DNA of 64,000 bases from Candidatus Reidiella endopervernicosa (GTDB taxonomy: Bacteria > Pseudomonadota > Gammaproteobacteria > GCF-013343005), in assembly GCF_013343005.1 (NCBI RefSeq), contig NZ_CP054491.1:1966501-2030500 (forward strand). The letters run 5' to 3'. A program made the translations under genes and the position numbers. Position 1 is the stretch's first letter, and each line of letters starts with the position of its first letter. Below, piece after piece: positions 17,320-26,230 of this stretch. The notes under the pieces are model-generated. The model was not told the origin of the DNA. It searched no databases and saw nothing but the letters and a program-made list of their open reading frames with translations.

Positions 17320-18903
17320 TTAATCTTCGTTTTCTTCCTGATCGTCATCATTACCTTCACCCTCACCGGGGAGAATGATGGCGTCTTTAACCAGCTGGTG
17401 AGTACTGGTGATCATATCCATTGGGAAACCGTAGTAGGGCAGGACCTTGGCAAACTGTGCCTTACAGATTGCACAGATCGCAGCCAGATTGGTGACCTTA
17501 TGTTCATCAACCACGCTCTTGAGTGCTTCCATGCGTGGTAGTGCGCCCTTGACGCGAATCTCCATTAGATCATCGGTCAGCAGACCGCCGCCGCCACCGC
17601 AGCAGTAGGTCTTTTCACGAATCGTTTCGGGTTCCATGTCGACGTAGTTATTGCAGCACGCCTTGATGACCTCGCGAGGAATGTCGAACTGGCCACCAGG
17701 GGTGGTGCCCATGCGACTGCCACGCGCGACGTTGCATGAGTCGTGGAAGGTAACAACGCGGTGGTCGTTACGTGATTTGTCGAGATTCAGTTCACCCTTT
17801 TCGATTAGATCGTTGGTGAACTCACAGATGTGCTGAGGAATAGGGTAGCTATGGTCGAGCTGTTTCTGGAGCTGCTGGGCATAGACATCATTTTCATCGG
17901 CACCAGAGCCGATTCCAGCGGTGGTATTCCAGAAACTGTATGCAACGCGCCAGGCGTGACCACACTCACCGACAATGATGCGCTTAACGCCGAGGTCGAT
18001 TGCCGCCTTTCTAATACGTTCAGCCACGACCTTCATATTGGAGTAGCTGCCGATAAACATCGAGAAGTTGGCCGCTTCAGAGGCGTAGGTGCTCAGCGTC
18101 CATTTGACCCCCGCAGCATGGAAGACCTTGGCATAACCCATCAGACCATCAATGTGCGGCTCAGCAAAGAAGTCGGCAGAGGGGGTGATGAGTAGAACAT
18201 CGGCACCCTGCTCATCAATAGGGATGCGGACCTCAACGCCGGTCTCATCCTCAATCTCCTCTTCGAACTCTGCAAGAGTCGCCTTGAGAGCCTTCTCTGG
18301 TAGACCCAGATTGTTACCAATCTTCTGTAGTTTACCGAGGATCTCATTACAGTACTTCTGACCATGGCCAATAGAGTCCATGATCTCACGAGCCGCCATA
18401 GAGATTTCTGCGGTATCGATACCGTAGGGGCAGAAGACTGAGCAACGACGACACTGTGAGCACTGGTGGAAGTAGCTGTACCACTCATCCAGTACTTCAC
18501 GGTTCATCTCGCGTGCGCCGACGATGCCAGGCATGCCGAGTTTGGCAAAGAATTTACCCGCAAAGGTGAAGTAGCGGCGGTAGACACTACGTAGCAGGTC
18601 CTGACGAGCAACCGGCATGTTCTTAGGATCGTAGGTACCTTGGAAATAGTGGCACTTGTCGGTGCAGGCACCACACTTTACACAGCTATCGAGATAGACA
18701 CGAAGAGAGCGGTACTTACCGAGCAGATCGCCCATCTTGTCGATGGCTTTCTCTTCCCAGTTATCAACCAACTCACCGGGGAAGCCGATATCCTCATTGT
18801 GGTTCGGCTTAGCGATAAAGGGACTAAGGTGTGATGTCGCATCGTTTTGCAGATCCGGAATAATCGGAAATTCCTTCATCTGCGGTGTCTGGAAATCGGC
18901 CAC
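17320..18903 (-). CDS. dsrK: DsrK, HdrD-like iron-sulfur subunit
   Basis: DsrK is the cytoplasmic catalytic subunit of DsrMKJOP and is thought to reduce or oxidise the DsrC trisulfide/disulfide. Two [4Fe-4S] ferredoxin motifs (CVKCGACTDKC and CSQCRRCSVFCP) lie in the N-terminal half. Two CCG-type motifs (CCNNYVDME near the centre-right and YCCGGGGGL) would hold the special cubane centre. Its 527 residues match the family. dsrM ends 45 bp upstream, and a 101-bp gap precedes dsrL. The tail is acidic (DDDQEENED). Confidence 0.96.
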   Translation of the reverse strand: MADFQTPQMKEFPIIPDLQNDATSHLSPFIAKPNHNEDIGFPGELVDNWEEKAIDKMGDLLGKYRSLRVYLDSCVKCGACTDKCHYFQGTYDPKNMPVARQDLLRSVYRRYFTFAGKFFAKLGMPGIVGAREMNREVLDEWYSYFHQCSQCRRCSVFCPYGIDTAEISMAAREIMDSIGHGQKYCNEILGKLQKIGNNLGLPEKALKATLAEFEEEIEDETGVEVRIPIDEQGADVLLITPSADFFAEPHIDGLMGYAKVFHAAGVKWTLSTYASEAANFSMFIGSYSNMKVVAERIRKAAIDLGVKRIIVGECGHAWRVAYSFWNTTAGIGSGADENDVYAQQLQKQLDHSYPIPQHICEFTNDLIEKGELNLDKSRNDHRVVTFHDSCNVARGSRMGTTPGGQFDIPREVIKACCNNYVDMEPETIREKTYCCGGGGGLLTDDLMEIRVKGALPRMEALKSVVDEHKVTNLAAICAICKAQFAKVLPYYGFPMDMITSTHQLVKDAIILPGEGEGNDDDQEENED

Positions 18904-18948
18904 GCGATACTCCTGAATAATTCTATTTTTCGTTAATAACCGGCTTGA

Positions 18949-19677
18949 TTACTTATCAAGCTCTGCTGCCCAAGGCGCCACGTGACGTTTCTCACGGGGG
19001 TTGTCGGCCTGATTACGTGTTGGGCTGAAGAAGACACCAGGCGCATGCAGTAATTTGCTGATCGGGAAGATGATCATCAATACGGCTACCAGCAGCAGGT
19101 GAATCAGTAGGAAACCATCGGTCGGTAGTGGCTTAAAGCTGAAGGTCATTAGACCAAGCATGAATGACTTCAGTGCGACAATGTCGGTGTGTGCCACATA
19201 CTTCATGCCGAGACCGCTAACACCAATCGCAACCAGTAGTGCCAGGATCAGGTGATCAGACGGGTTAGTGATATAACGGATACGTTCAACAAAGATGCGG
19301 CGCGCCCAGAGGCCGCCAAGGCCCGCGATCATCGCGAAGCCGGCATATTTACCGAATGGCTGTGCCAGTACGATCAGTTCCCACACGGGATCCTGGAAAT
19401 AACGTACGTGACGGACAAGAACCAGCGCTAAAGCGACATGGAACATCCAGCCAAAGACCCAGATCCAGCGATTAGATCGGAATAGGCTTTCAAATAGCAC
19501 GACCTCACGGGCCATGCGAACTACTACGCCACTTGTAGTGATTGGCGCAGGAGTTGTAGGAATTTTTAACGGAGCAGGTGTTGTAGCGTATTGGCGAATC
19601 TTATAGCCAATTCCAACTACAAACAGAACCGTTGCGGTATAAAACAGTAGGGCATAAAACCCTGTAAGGAACGACAT
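18949..19677 (-). CDS. dsrM: DsrM, cytochrome b membrane subunit
   Basis: This 242-residue NarI-like protein has about five membrane helices, and histidines in the helices (for example GWMFHVALALVLVRHVRY and FLLIHLLLVAVLM) can bind haem b. It anchors DsrK and links it to the quinone pool. It sits between dsrC and dsrK in the canonical order. The cytoplasmic tail is basic and proline-containing. Confidence 0.94.
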   Translation of the reverse strand: MSFLTGFYALLFYTATVLFVVGIGYKIRQYATTPAPLKIPTTPAPITTSGVVVRMAREVVLFESLFRSNRWIWVFGWMFHVALALVLVRHVRYFQDPVWELIVLAQPFGKYAGFAMIAGLGGLWARRIFVERIRYITNPSDHLILALLVAIGVSGLGMKYVAHTDIVALKSFMLGLMTFSFKPLPTDGFLLIHLLLVAVLMIIFPISKLLHAPGVFFSPTRNQADNPREKRHVAPWAAELDK

Positions 19678-19763
19678 GTTAATCGGACCTCCAGCTAAAC
19701 ATCACTGAAATAAAGTTAGTAAGAGAAGGGGAGGCGTGAGCCTCCCCTCAGGACAGCTAAAGC

Positions 19764-20096
19764 TTAGATACAACCAGTAGGCTTAGGCAGTCCAGCGATC
19801 TTACAAGCCTGCTTTGCAGGACCGTAAGGGAACAGCTCATAGAGGTACTTGCTGTTGCCCTTTTCCTTGCCAAGCTTCTTACCAATTGCCTTGGTCAGAA
19901 CGCGTACAGCAGGAGCGATCTGGAACTCGTTGTAGTACTCACGCAGGAAGTGAATAACTTCCCAGTGGCTCTCGGTCAGTTCCAGGTTTTCGGTCTTAGC
20001 CAGCTCAAGTGCAGCAGGCTCGGTCCACTCGGTCAGATCGACCAGGTAACCTTCTTCGTCGGTCTCAAGGCTCTTACCTTCAACGTCTAATGGCAT
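19764..20096 (-). CDS. dsrC: DsrC, sulfur carrier with two C-terminal cysteines
   Basis: The 110-residue protein ends in the flexible arm KQACKIAGLPKPTGCI. It has both redox-active cysteines, C98 and the penultimate C109, ten residues apart as in active DsrC. It receives sulfur from DsrEFH and presents it to DsrAB, and the resulting intramolecular linkage is handled by DsrMK. A ribosome-binding site, AAGGAGAG, precedes the ATG. A second copy at 26.2-26.6 kb lacks both cysteines. Confidence 0.97.
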   Translation of the reverse strand: MPLDVEGKSLETDEEGYLVDLTEWTEPAALELAKTENLELTESHWEVIHFLREYYNEFQIAPAVRVLTKAIGKKLGKEKGNSKYLYELFPYGPAKQACKIAGLPKPTGCI

Positions 20097-20140
20097 GATT
20101 TCTCTCCTTAACTTAAAAAAGTAATTGAACTAAATTTGGA

Positions 20141-20443
20141 TTAAAGCCAAGCAGAGACGTTGTCGCTTTCGGCGACAAGATCCACGAAACCGGCATAATC
20201 TACAAGCTTGATGCCATCCATTACCTTATCTTGCATTCCACGTGCTTTTACATCTTCCTCAAGCGCGTAGACGGTAATGTCACCCATAACACCCTTAACC
20301 TTTTCAGATACTGAGGTGTTGTTGGTGGCGGCGTATACTCCGTCCTCGATCAGCAGGATGCTGCTGCCGGCCTTAGCCATGCGAAGGCAGCTATCCAGGG
20401 CATTCTTTTCGAACGGTGATTTATTTACTGTGTGTAGCAACAT
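20141..20443 (-). CDS. dsrH: DsrH subunit of the DsrEFH sulfurtransferase
   Basis: This is a TusB/DsrH-family protein of 100 residues. It begins MLLHTVNKSPFEKNALDSCL, with the conserved cysteine at residue 19. DsrH is the third subunit of the alpha2beta2gamma2 DsrEFH complex that hands sulfur to DsrC. It is 12 bp downstream of dsrF and 44 bp upstream of dsrC. Confidence 0.93.
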   Translation of the reverse strand: MLLHTVNKSPFEKNALDSCLRMAKAGSSILLIEDGVYAATNNTSVSEKVKGVMGDITVYALEEDVKARGMQDKVMDGIKLVDYAGFVDLVAESDNVSAWL

Positions 20444-20455
20444 GTTGAACTCCCC

Positions 20456-20848
20456 TTAAAAGCTCAGGACTACGTCCTGCTCTTCCATAAGGTCGCGGAT
20501 CTCTTCAGCAGTCTTAACTTCAACTTCTACGACGAAGTCTTCTGCTGTGAGGCCGCGAGCCTCCAATGACTCTTTCTCAACGTAGAGTTGTTCTACGTCA
20601 TACATCTCAAGAGCGCGGTAGGTAGGAGAGAAGTTCTTCATCTCGATACCGGCAGTATCCTGACCCTTGGCAATCTGGTAGAGACCATCATCAGCGAAGA
20701 CCAGACTTACGTCCTGCTCAAATGCTGCTCCAATCAGTACAACTTCCAAGGATTCCAGGGCGTATACAGTTCCGTACGGAGCCTTGCGGTTCATGTACAG
20801 AAACTTTTTGACGGGGCCCCCGTCTTCCATCATTTCATCACTCATCAT
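20456..20848 (-). CDS. dsrF: DsrF subunit of the DsrEFH sulfurtransferase
   Basis: This TusC/DsrF-family protein of about 130 residues is recognised from KFLYMNRKAPYGTVYALESL and the adjacent VVLIGAAFEQDVSLVFADDG. There is no catalytic cysteine, as expected for DsrF. Two adjacent ATG codons make the start uncertain by one residue. It is 13 bp downstream of dsrE and 12 bp upstream of dsrH. Confidence 0.93.
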   Translation of the reverse strand: MMSDEMMEDGGPVKKFLYMNRKAPYGTVYALESLEVVLIGAAFEQDVSLVFADDGLYQIAKGQDTAGIEMKNFSPTYRALEMYDVEQLYVEKESLEARGLTAEDFVVEVEVKTAEEIRDLMEEQDVVLSF

Positions 20849-20861
20849 TCAACTCCGCTGA

Positions 20862-21254
20862 TTAGTCGCCAAATACAACCAGACGATCAGCCTGAATGCC
20901 TGCTTCAATAAGCTGGCCCAGACCTGAGATACGGAAACCGGGTGCGAGATTGTCTGCATCCTTACCGTTGCGCTTTGACTCATCGGCATCTGCGATACCG
21001 CGGCGCTGGGCCGCAGCAACACAGACGACGAGATCGACGCCATGCTTATCAGCAAGATCGCTCCAGCGGTTGACGATGTGACGGTCATCCTGAGGAGGAG
21101 TGGTCAGACGAGTCGCGTTGTTTACGCCATCGTGGTAGAAGAAGATACGAAAGATTTCGTGTCCCTTCTCCAATGCGGCGCTCGCAAACTTGAACGCACT
21201 ATCGGAAGCCTGATGGGTATATGGCCCCTCGTTAACCTGTATTGAGAACTTCAT
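20862..21254 (-). CDS. dsrE: DsrE, catalytic subunit of the DsrEFH sulfurtransferase
   Basis: This 130-residue TusD/DsrE-family protein has the persulfide-carrying cysteine at residue 78 (DLVVCVAAAQRRG), the same number as in Allochromatium DsrE. It passes sulfur to DsrC. DsrEFH is typical of sulfur oxidisers rather than sulfate reducers. It starts 32 bp after dsrB. Confidence 0.95.
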   Translation of the reverse strand: MKFSIQVNEGPYTHQASDSAFKFASAALEKGHEIFRIFFYHDGVNNATRLTTPPQDDRHIVNRWSDLADKHGVDLVVCVAAAQRRGIADADESKRNGKDADNLAPGFRISGLGQLIEAGIQADRLVVFGD

Positions 21255-21286
21255 GAAGGGTTAACTCCTAGTTACTTAACGGCCGC

Positions 21287-22357
21287 TTAGAAGCGGATGT
21301 GTGCCGAAGCGTTCAGGCTGGTGCGAGCACCACGCCAGTTATCGATGTGGTACTTGGTGAACGGCAGACCGGTCTTCTCAAAGAAACGAGACCAACCGAT
21401 GCGATCAACCCACTCACCAATACGCTCGTAGTCCTTAGCATCTTCTTTGTAAACAGAGAGGATGTTCTTAACAACTTCAGCAACCTCAGGCCAGCGAGGA
21501 GGGTTGTTAGGGATACCAGCAGCAACCAGCTTGTGGAAGGTCGGCTTGGTACGAGCGTTAGAGTTCTTACCACCAATCCAGATCGCAAACTTCGAGTGCT
21601 CAGGATCGTTGATCTGCATGGGAGGGCAGGGTGGGAAGCAGGCGCCACAGCAGACACACTTCTTCTCGTCGATCTCAAGTGAAGGCTTGCCATTAACCAG
21701 TGCAGGACGAATCGCAGCAACTGGACAGCGAGCAACAACCGTTGGACGCTCACAGACGTTAGCAACCAGATCATGGTTGATCTTAGGTGGCTTGGTGTGC
21801 TGAATGTTGATCGCGATATCACCCTGACCACCACAGTTGATCTGGCAGCAAGAGGTGGTCATACGAACACGGTTAGGCATCTCTTCCTTGGTGAACTCGT
21901 CGTAGAGCTCATCCATCAGGGCCTTAACAGCACCGGATGCATCGGTACCAGGGATGTCGCAGTGCAACCAACCCTGAGTGTGAGAGATCATTGATACAGA
22001 GTTACCGGTACCACCGACAGGGAAGCCCTCTTCGCCGAGCTTGTCGATCAGCGGCTGAACGCGTGACTCATCGGTGACCATGTACTCGATGTTTGAGCGG
22101 ATGGTGAAACGGACAAAGCCGTCTGCAAACTCATCTGCGATATCACAGAGCTTACGAATGGTGTAGAGATCCATCTGACGCTGGGTACCTGCGCGAACAG
22201 TCCAGATCTGGTCGCCACCGTTGGCAACGTGATGAAGAACGCCGGGACGAGGACGATCGTGATACTTCCAGTCGCCGAAGTTCTCCTTCATGGTTGGGTG
22301 CATGTAGGGGAACGGATCTGGTACTCCGCACTCATCAGGCATACGAGGTGCTGACAT
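21287..22357 (-). CDS. dsrB: Reverse-type dissimilatory sulfite reductase beta subunit
   Basis: DsrB (356 residues) forms the alpha2beta2 sirohaem enzyme with DsrA, oxidising reduced sulfur to sulfite in this type of organism. Visible are the cluster region SCCQINCGGQGD, a downstream cysteine in VARCPVAAIRPA, and the inserted ferredoxin motif CVCCGACFPPCPP. A TTG four codons upstream (22369) is in frame. The ATG at 22357 has a GGAGG box at correct spacing and gives MSAPRMPDE, so it was chosen. dsrA lies 88 bp upstream. Confidence 0.97.
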   Translation of the reverse strand: MSAPRMPDECGVPDPFPYMHPTMKENFGDWKYHDRPRPGVLHHVANGGDQIWTVRAGTQRQMDLYTIRKLCDIADEFADGFVRFTIRSNIEYMVTDESRVQPLIDKLGEEGFPVGGTGNSVSMISHTQGWLHCDIPGTDASGAVKALMDELYDEFTKEEMPNRVRMTTSCCQINCGGQGDIAINIQHTKPPKINHDLVANVCERPTVVARCPVAAIRPALVNGKPSLEIDEKKCVCCGACFPPCPPMQINDPEHSKFAIWIGGKNSNARTKPTFHKLVAAGIPNNPPRWPEVAEVVKNILSVYKEDAKDYERIGEWVDRIGWSRFFEKTGLPFTKYHIDNWRGARTSLNASAHIRF

Positions 22358-22445
22358 GTTAACCTCCAAAAAAACTATATTTATTTAGTCTTGCGGGGTA
22401 CGGCATGTTAGCCATACCCCGCTTATCATTTCAGGAACAGACCGA

Positions 22446-23690
22446 TTAACCGGCAGCCTTGCGCTCGTTCCACTTACCAGCTTCCTCATCCCAATCATCG
22501 GCACGGAAGTAGTTACTGGTACGGGTCTGGTTGACCATGTTTGGATCAACCTCGAGGCCAATGCCTTCAAGGAAATTGATCAGGCCAATACGCTCGATCA
22601 TCTCACCGGTACGCTCATGCTCGAGAGCATTCTCGGCGAAGAAGTCGATCATCTCGCCAGCCAGCTCTTCAAGGGCTTCGAAATCATCATCATCTTCAAG
22701 CTTCATGAAAGGAACGACTACGGTGCCCATCAGATCGCCGATCTTCAGAGTACGCTTACCACCAACGAGCAGGGTTACACCCTTGTCGTCGCCAGGGGAG
22801 AGTGCCTTGGTCATCACGTTGATGCAGTGCATGCAGCGTACGCAGTTGCTGTTATCAACAGCCAGGGTGTCGTCGTCATTCAGAGACAGGGCCTGAGTTG
22901 GGCAGCGGGTGATGACATTGTCGATAACATACTTACGACCCTTGTCAGCAACATATGCTTTGACCTCGTCCTGATCGACCTTCATGTCGTCGCGCCAGGT
23001 ACCGATGGTAGCGAGGTCAGCACGCTGGATAGAGTTCATGCAATCGTTTCCGCAACCGGAAACCTTGAACTTGAACTTGTAAGGCAGTGCAGGGCGATGC
23101 ATATCATCAAGGAATGCATTGACCAGCATGCGGTGAACCTTCTGCTCATTAACACAAGAGTGCTCACAACGAGCAGCACCAACACATGACATACCGGTAC
23201 GGACAGCAGGACCGGCGCCGCCGAGGTCGAAGCCCATTTCGTTCAGCTCATCAAAAGCAGGCTGTACGTTGTCGGTGGTGCAGCCCTGGAACATGATGTC
23301 ACCAGACTGGCCGTGGAAAGCGATAAGGCCTGAACCGTACTTTTCCCAGACATCACACATCTTACGCAGGGTGTTGGTGTCATAGTGCATGCCGGCAGGA
23401 GGCATGATACGCAGGGTGTGGAACTCAGCAGCTTCAGGGAACAGAGGCTCTTTGTTGTCATCGAGCAGTTCGGTGAAGCGAGGAATGATGCCGCCGCCGT
23501 AACCGATAACGCCGACGGTGCCGCCTTTCCAGTAGCCCTTACGGGTTTCGTATGAGGTTTCCAGCTGACCCAGCAGGTCGACCATCATATCGTTGTCGTT
23601 CGCAAGACGCTTGAGACCGGTTACAAAGCTAGGCCATGGGCCGCTTTCCAGCTGATCGAGCATCGGAGTGTCATGGAGGTTCTTACCCAT
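22446..23690 (-). CDS. dsrA: Reverse-type dissimilatory sulfite reductase alpha subunit
   Basis: DsrA (414 residues) is the catalytic alpha subunit. The sirohaem-[4Fe-4S] ligand pattern is Cx5C (CVGAARC) followed by Cx3C (CGNDC). The ferredoxin insertion carries CVRCMHC with CPTQ upstream. A GGAG ribosome-binding site precedes the ATG. It is the first gene of the dsr operon, with some 500 bp of non-coding sequence upstream that must contain the promoter. The gene is intact and free of the repeat elements found downstream in the window. Confidence 0.97.
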   Translation of the reverse strand: MGKNLHDTPMLDQLESGPWPSFVTGLKRLANDNDMMVDLLGQLETSYETRKGYWKGGTVGVIGYGGGIIPRFTELLDDNKEPLFPEAAEFHTLRIMPPAGMHYDTNTLRKMCDVWEKYGSGLIAFHGQSGDIMFQGCTTDNVQPAFDELNEMGFDLGGAGPAVRTGMSCVGAARCEHSCVNEQKVHRMLVNAFLDDMHRPALPYKFKFKVSGCGNDCMNSIQRADLATIGTWRDDMKVDQDEVKAYVADKGRKYVIDNVITRCPTQALSLNDDDTLAVDNSNCVRCMHCINVMTKALSPGDDKGVTLLVGGKRTLKIGDLMGTVVVPFMKLEDDDDFEALEELAGEMIDFFAENALEHERTGEMIERIGLINFLEGIGLEVDPNMVNQTRTSNYFRADDWDEEAGKWNERKAAG

Positions 23691-24206
23691 GTCGCTTTCT
23701 CCTTAAATTAATAGAATCTACAGTTGTTGGTTGCCGTTGTTATGCCACCCGGGATTAAACAGGTACTTCCCGTACAACTTCAGCACTAGACCTTTACGGT
23801 GGTGCATAGTGTAGTAGCACGCTACCCCTGAGTCACATCCCGCTGATGGGGTGGTTCAAGAGTTTTATACCTATCCCAAAGGGGATAGGTGCTTTGCCGT
23901 CCGATGGCAGGTGTGACAGCTCTTCATGAGGGTTAGCGAACTTATCACAGCACAAATGGTAATAGCTAGCTGCTGAGGTGAGGGATTGTAAAAAATAGTG
24001 TCCTATATAATAAGGTGTAATTATGGTTAGAATATTAATAAATACTTAACATTTAACTTTGCGCGCGCTATTATCCAACCAAAATAGTCGGACACTTATC
24101 CACCTCTATCGCAGGGGTAGTATGTCGGTGATATGCCGATTGCGGGTATCATGTGTCGATTGTTTGTCTATAAATTATTGCATTGATCAAATTGTGGAGT
24201 AGGGCG
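23691..24206 (-). promoter_or_regulatory. dsr upstream region with a perfect inverted repeat
   Basis: This 516-bp gap separates dsrA from a small plus-strand gene and holds no credible gene. A perfect 9-bp inverted repeat (ACCTATCCC and GGGATAGGT, spacer 4) lies at 23869-23890, about 180 bp upstream of the dsrA ATG. It could be an operator or an RNA hairpin in the leader. The segment 23990-24060 is AT-rich. No firm -35/-10 pair was assigned. Confidence 0.5.
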
Positions 24207-24386
24207 ATGTTATATCTGAGTGAAGTGATGATTCAGCATACTGAGCTGGAGTCCTTTGAGGCACTGCTTGAGGTGATCACGGCAAGGGCAAAAGGGGGGG
24301 AGCGCTTTTTTAAAATCGATGTGAAGCCGCCTTATAACGATACGCCTGAGAATTGGGAAGATAGGCTGGAAGCCGCATTTACCTGA
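24207..24386 (+). CDS. Small hypothetical protein
   Basis: This 59-residue soluble protein begins MLYLSEVMIQHTELESFEAL and ends EDRLEAAFT. It has an amphipathic helix-rich profile and no cysteines. A GGAG box 8 bp before the ATG at 24207 supports this start; a TTG at 24183 is less likely. No family was recognised. It is divergent from dsrA and lies ahead of a repeat element, so it may be a dsr-associated gene or an isolated small gene. Confidence 0.55.
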   Translation: MLYLSEVMIQHTELESFEALLEVITARAKGGERFFKIDVKPPYNDTPENWEDRLEAAFT

Positions 24387-24489
24387 TATAACAATGAGTA
24401 ATGATATTTAGTTAATGTGATATGTGATGTTGTAGTGTCAGAAATTACTAAGTGCTACGGTTGATTCTCAGCAAATAGTGCCCATCAAC

Positions 24490-24773
24490 CGCTGACCGCC
24501 ATGGATAGCGAAGCGAAGGCGGTTAGTCCGCGATAGTCGACGCCGTCTGCATATTCGTAGTTGAGAGCGCGAGCGGACGACGAAGAAGATGCAGCAGCGG
24601 CTTTATGTCGGCGTAGAGTCACTGAGGGAGTTGTGTAGAGCCGCGAAGAGGTGATTACGCAACGTACGCAGGACGGTCGGGGCGCCGTAGGCATAAATGG
24701 TCGCGTTAAGTTTTTGCTGTTTGCTTGGGCTTGGATGCCCAAAACAAACTTTCGCAAAAATAGCGACTCCCCG
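24490..24773 (+). mobile_element. CG-bounded hairpin element, copy 1 (intergenic)
   Basis: This copy is 284 bp including the CG at each end. A left hairpin starts two bases in (CTGACCGCC 24492-24500 with GGCGGTTAG 24518-24526, one G-T pair). A right hairpin has three nested stems: TTTTTGC 24711-24717 with GCAAAAA 24754-24760, GTTTG with CAAAC, and TTGGGC with GCCCAA. The copy ends TAGCGACTCCCCG. It lies between two plus-strand genes and breaks no recognised gene. It belongs to the GATAGCGAAGCG loop subtype. Confidence 0.9.
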
Positions 24774-24810
24774 GTGTCAAATATTTTGTGTTAGAGATGA
24801 GGGTGTCTGT

Positions 24811-25515
24811 ATGACCCAGTTGAATACTGAACTACCTGCCAATATGGATTGTGCCAGCGATGCTGAGCCCTCCGAAGAGTCTATTATTGTGCAGCTGACA
24901 GCATTAAAAGATCAGCTCTCTGATCTCACGACTGATGCCTCCGCTGTTAATCGTGCCAATCTCCTGCTCGATATAAGCAGTCTGCAGCATCAGGTCGGTG
25001 AGAGTGAAGAGGCGTGGCAAAATGGCCATGACGCTTTTAAGGTCTTCTTAGAAAATGAGCAGTGGGAACAGGCTGCTCAAGCCTGTGAGGTTATCTTCAA
25101 GGCTGAGATGGATGATGCATTACCCGCACTGGGTCAGGGCATTTGGCTTTCAGTGACCTACCCAATCGATCCTCAGGTGAGTGTTGCGATGCTCGAATAT
25201 GTCGTTGATGAGACGCCGCACGACTCAGATGGTGCAGCTGTAGCAGCAACAACAGCCTATTTTCTGGCTGATATGCGTAGTGAGGGTAAAAAGCGCGAGG
25301 ATCTAACCCTCTATGCGGGTAATTTGCTGGCGAATGTCGCAAGGCGCCATAGCAATATTGAAGGACAGGATGCTTTTGATCTTTGGATGGAGCGGCTTGA
25401 ACTCAAGGATCCTGATAAGTTCTTGATTCGATTGCGTAACGTGATTGATGTGCTGGTACAGGAAGATTGGTGGTTTGATCGTGAGGCGCTGCAGGAACAG
25501 CTTCCGGAGAGCTGA
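24811..25515 (+). CDS. Hypothetical protein linked to Cmx6-like and DsrC-like genes
   Basis: This acidic, helix-rich soluble protein of about 235 residues has tetratricopeptide-like helices (LLDISSLQHQVGESEEAWQN; WEQAAQACEVIFKAEM; ALGQGIWLSVTYPID). No catalytic motif or signal peptide is visible. A start at 24811 (MTQLNTELP) follows a weak GAGG box. A longer frame running into the repeat element upstream is an artefact of the element. Its stop is 2 bp before the next ATG, so it is in an operon with the Cas6/Cmx6-like and cysteine-less DsrC-like genes. No function can be given. Confidence 0.8.
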   Translation: MTQLNTELPANMDCASDAEPSEESIIVQLTALKDQLSDLTTDASAVNRANLLLDISSLQHQVGESEEAWQNGHDAFKVFLENEQWEQAAQACEVIFKAEMDDALPALGQGIWLSVTYPIDPQVSVAMLEYVVDETPHDSDGAAVAATTAYFLADMRSEGKKREDLTLYAGNLLANVARRHSNIEGQDAFDLWMERLELKDPDKFLIRLRNVIDVLVQEDWWFDREALQEQLPES

Positions 25516-25517
25516 TT

Positions 25518-26180
25518 ATGTTCTGGGAAGAGGATGAAGACGAAACTATAAAACGGCCGGAGGATATCGTCGATCTGGCTTTTTCGCTGGTGGCTACTCA
25601 GATTCCGGTTGAGCATGCCTATCTGCTCTCTCAGGCCGTTGAGCGCGTTTTGCCCTGGTTAACCGATGAGACTGGTTGTGGTCTGCATCAGATTCATGGT
25701 GCCGAGAGCGGTAATGGCTGGCAGCGTCCCGATGATGGCGGTGCGATGTATATCTCCAAGCGAACCAAGTTGGTGCTGCGTCTGCCGAATGAACGAGTTG
25801 AGGATGCAGGAGTCCTGACCGGTCAAAAACTCGATCTTGATGGTTATACACTGGAGGTGGGCAAGGCGAACGTGCGTCTGCTCAATCCTGTGAGTACAAT
25901 ATATGCCCGTTACATCATTACCGATGGTGATGAGAGCGAAGAGCAGTTCCTCGAGTTCGTCTCTGAGCAGTTGCAAGAGATAGGGATTCGCTGCAAGAAG
26001 ATGATGTGTGGCAGAACCCACACGATTAGGGTTCCTGGTCGTGAGCTGCAGGCTCGTAGTCTGATGCTGGCTGATATCAGCAAAGAGGACTCGCTGCAGT
26101 TACAGAAACTGGGGCTCGGTAGGGGACGCAACATCGGTTGTGGACTCTTTATTCCCCATAAGGGAATACAACGAATATAA
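25518..26180 (+). CDS. Orphan Cas6/Cmx6-like RAMP-fold protein
   Basis: This 220-residue protein resembles the type I-MYXAN Cas6 (Cmx6) family. Features recalled from the family are VEHAYLLSQAVERVLPWL near residue 35, GLHQIHGAESGNGWQRPDDG, the pair RTKLVLRLP, the segment RSLMLADISKEDSLQLQ, and the C-terminal glycine-rich loop GRNIGCGLFIPHKGI. Cas6 proteins cleave CRISPR RNA, but no CRISPR array or other cas gene is in the window. The gene is fused into an operon (2 bp and 50 bp gaps) with a hypothetical gene and a DsrC paralogue. A role in RNA processing or sulfur metabolism regulation is inference. Family assignment is from pattern memory. Confidence 0.75.
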   Translation: MFWEEDEDETIKRPEDIVDLAFSLVATQIPVEHAYLLSQAVERVLPWLTDETGCGLHQIHGAESGNGWQRPDDGGAMYISKRTKLVLRLPNERVEDAGVLTGQKLDLDGYTLEVGKANVRLLNPVSTIYARYIITDGDESEEQFLEFVSEQLQEIGIRCKKMMCGRTHTIRVPGRELQARSLMLADISKEDSLQLQKLGLGRGRNIGCGLFIPHKGIQRI

Positions 26181-26230
26181 ATTCAATCAGATTTGGATCG
26201 TGTTAAAACACAAAGCTAGGAGAAGATAGT

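Noticed and set aside
24490-24773. Protein-coding gene on the minus strand of the repeat element
   Set aside because: The open frame is interrupted in several copies by TAG, shifts with single-base losses, has low-complexity composition and lacks a ribosome-binding site. The signal kept between copies is base pairing, not codons.
25518-26180. Active CRISPR-Cas system
   Set aside because: Only one Cas6-like gene exists. There is no cas1, cas2, effector gene or array in the window.
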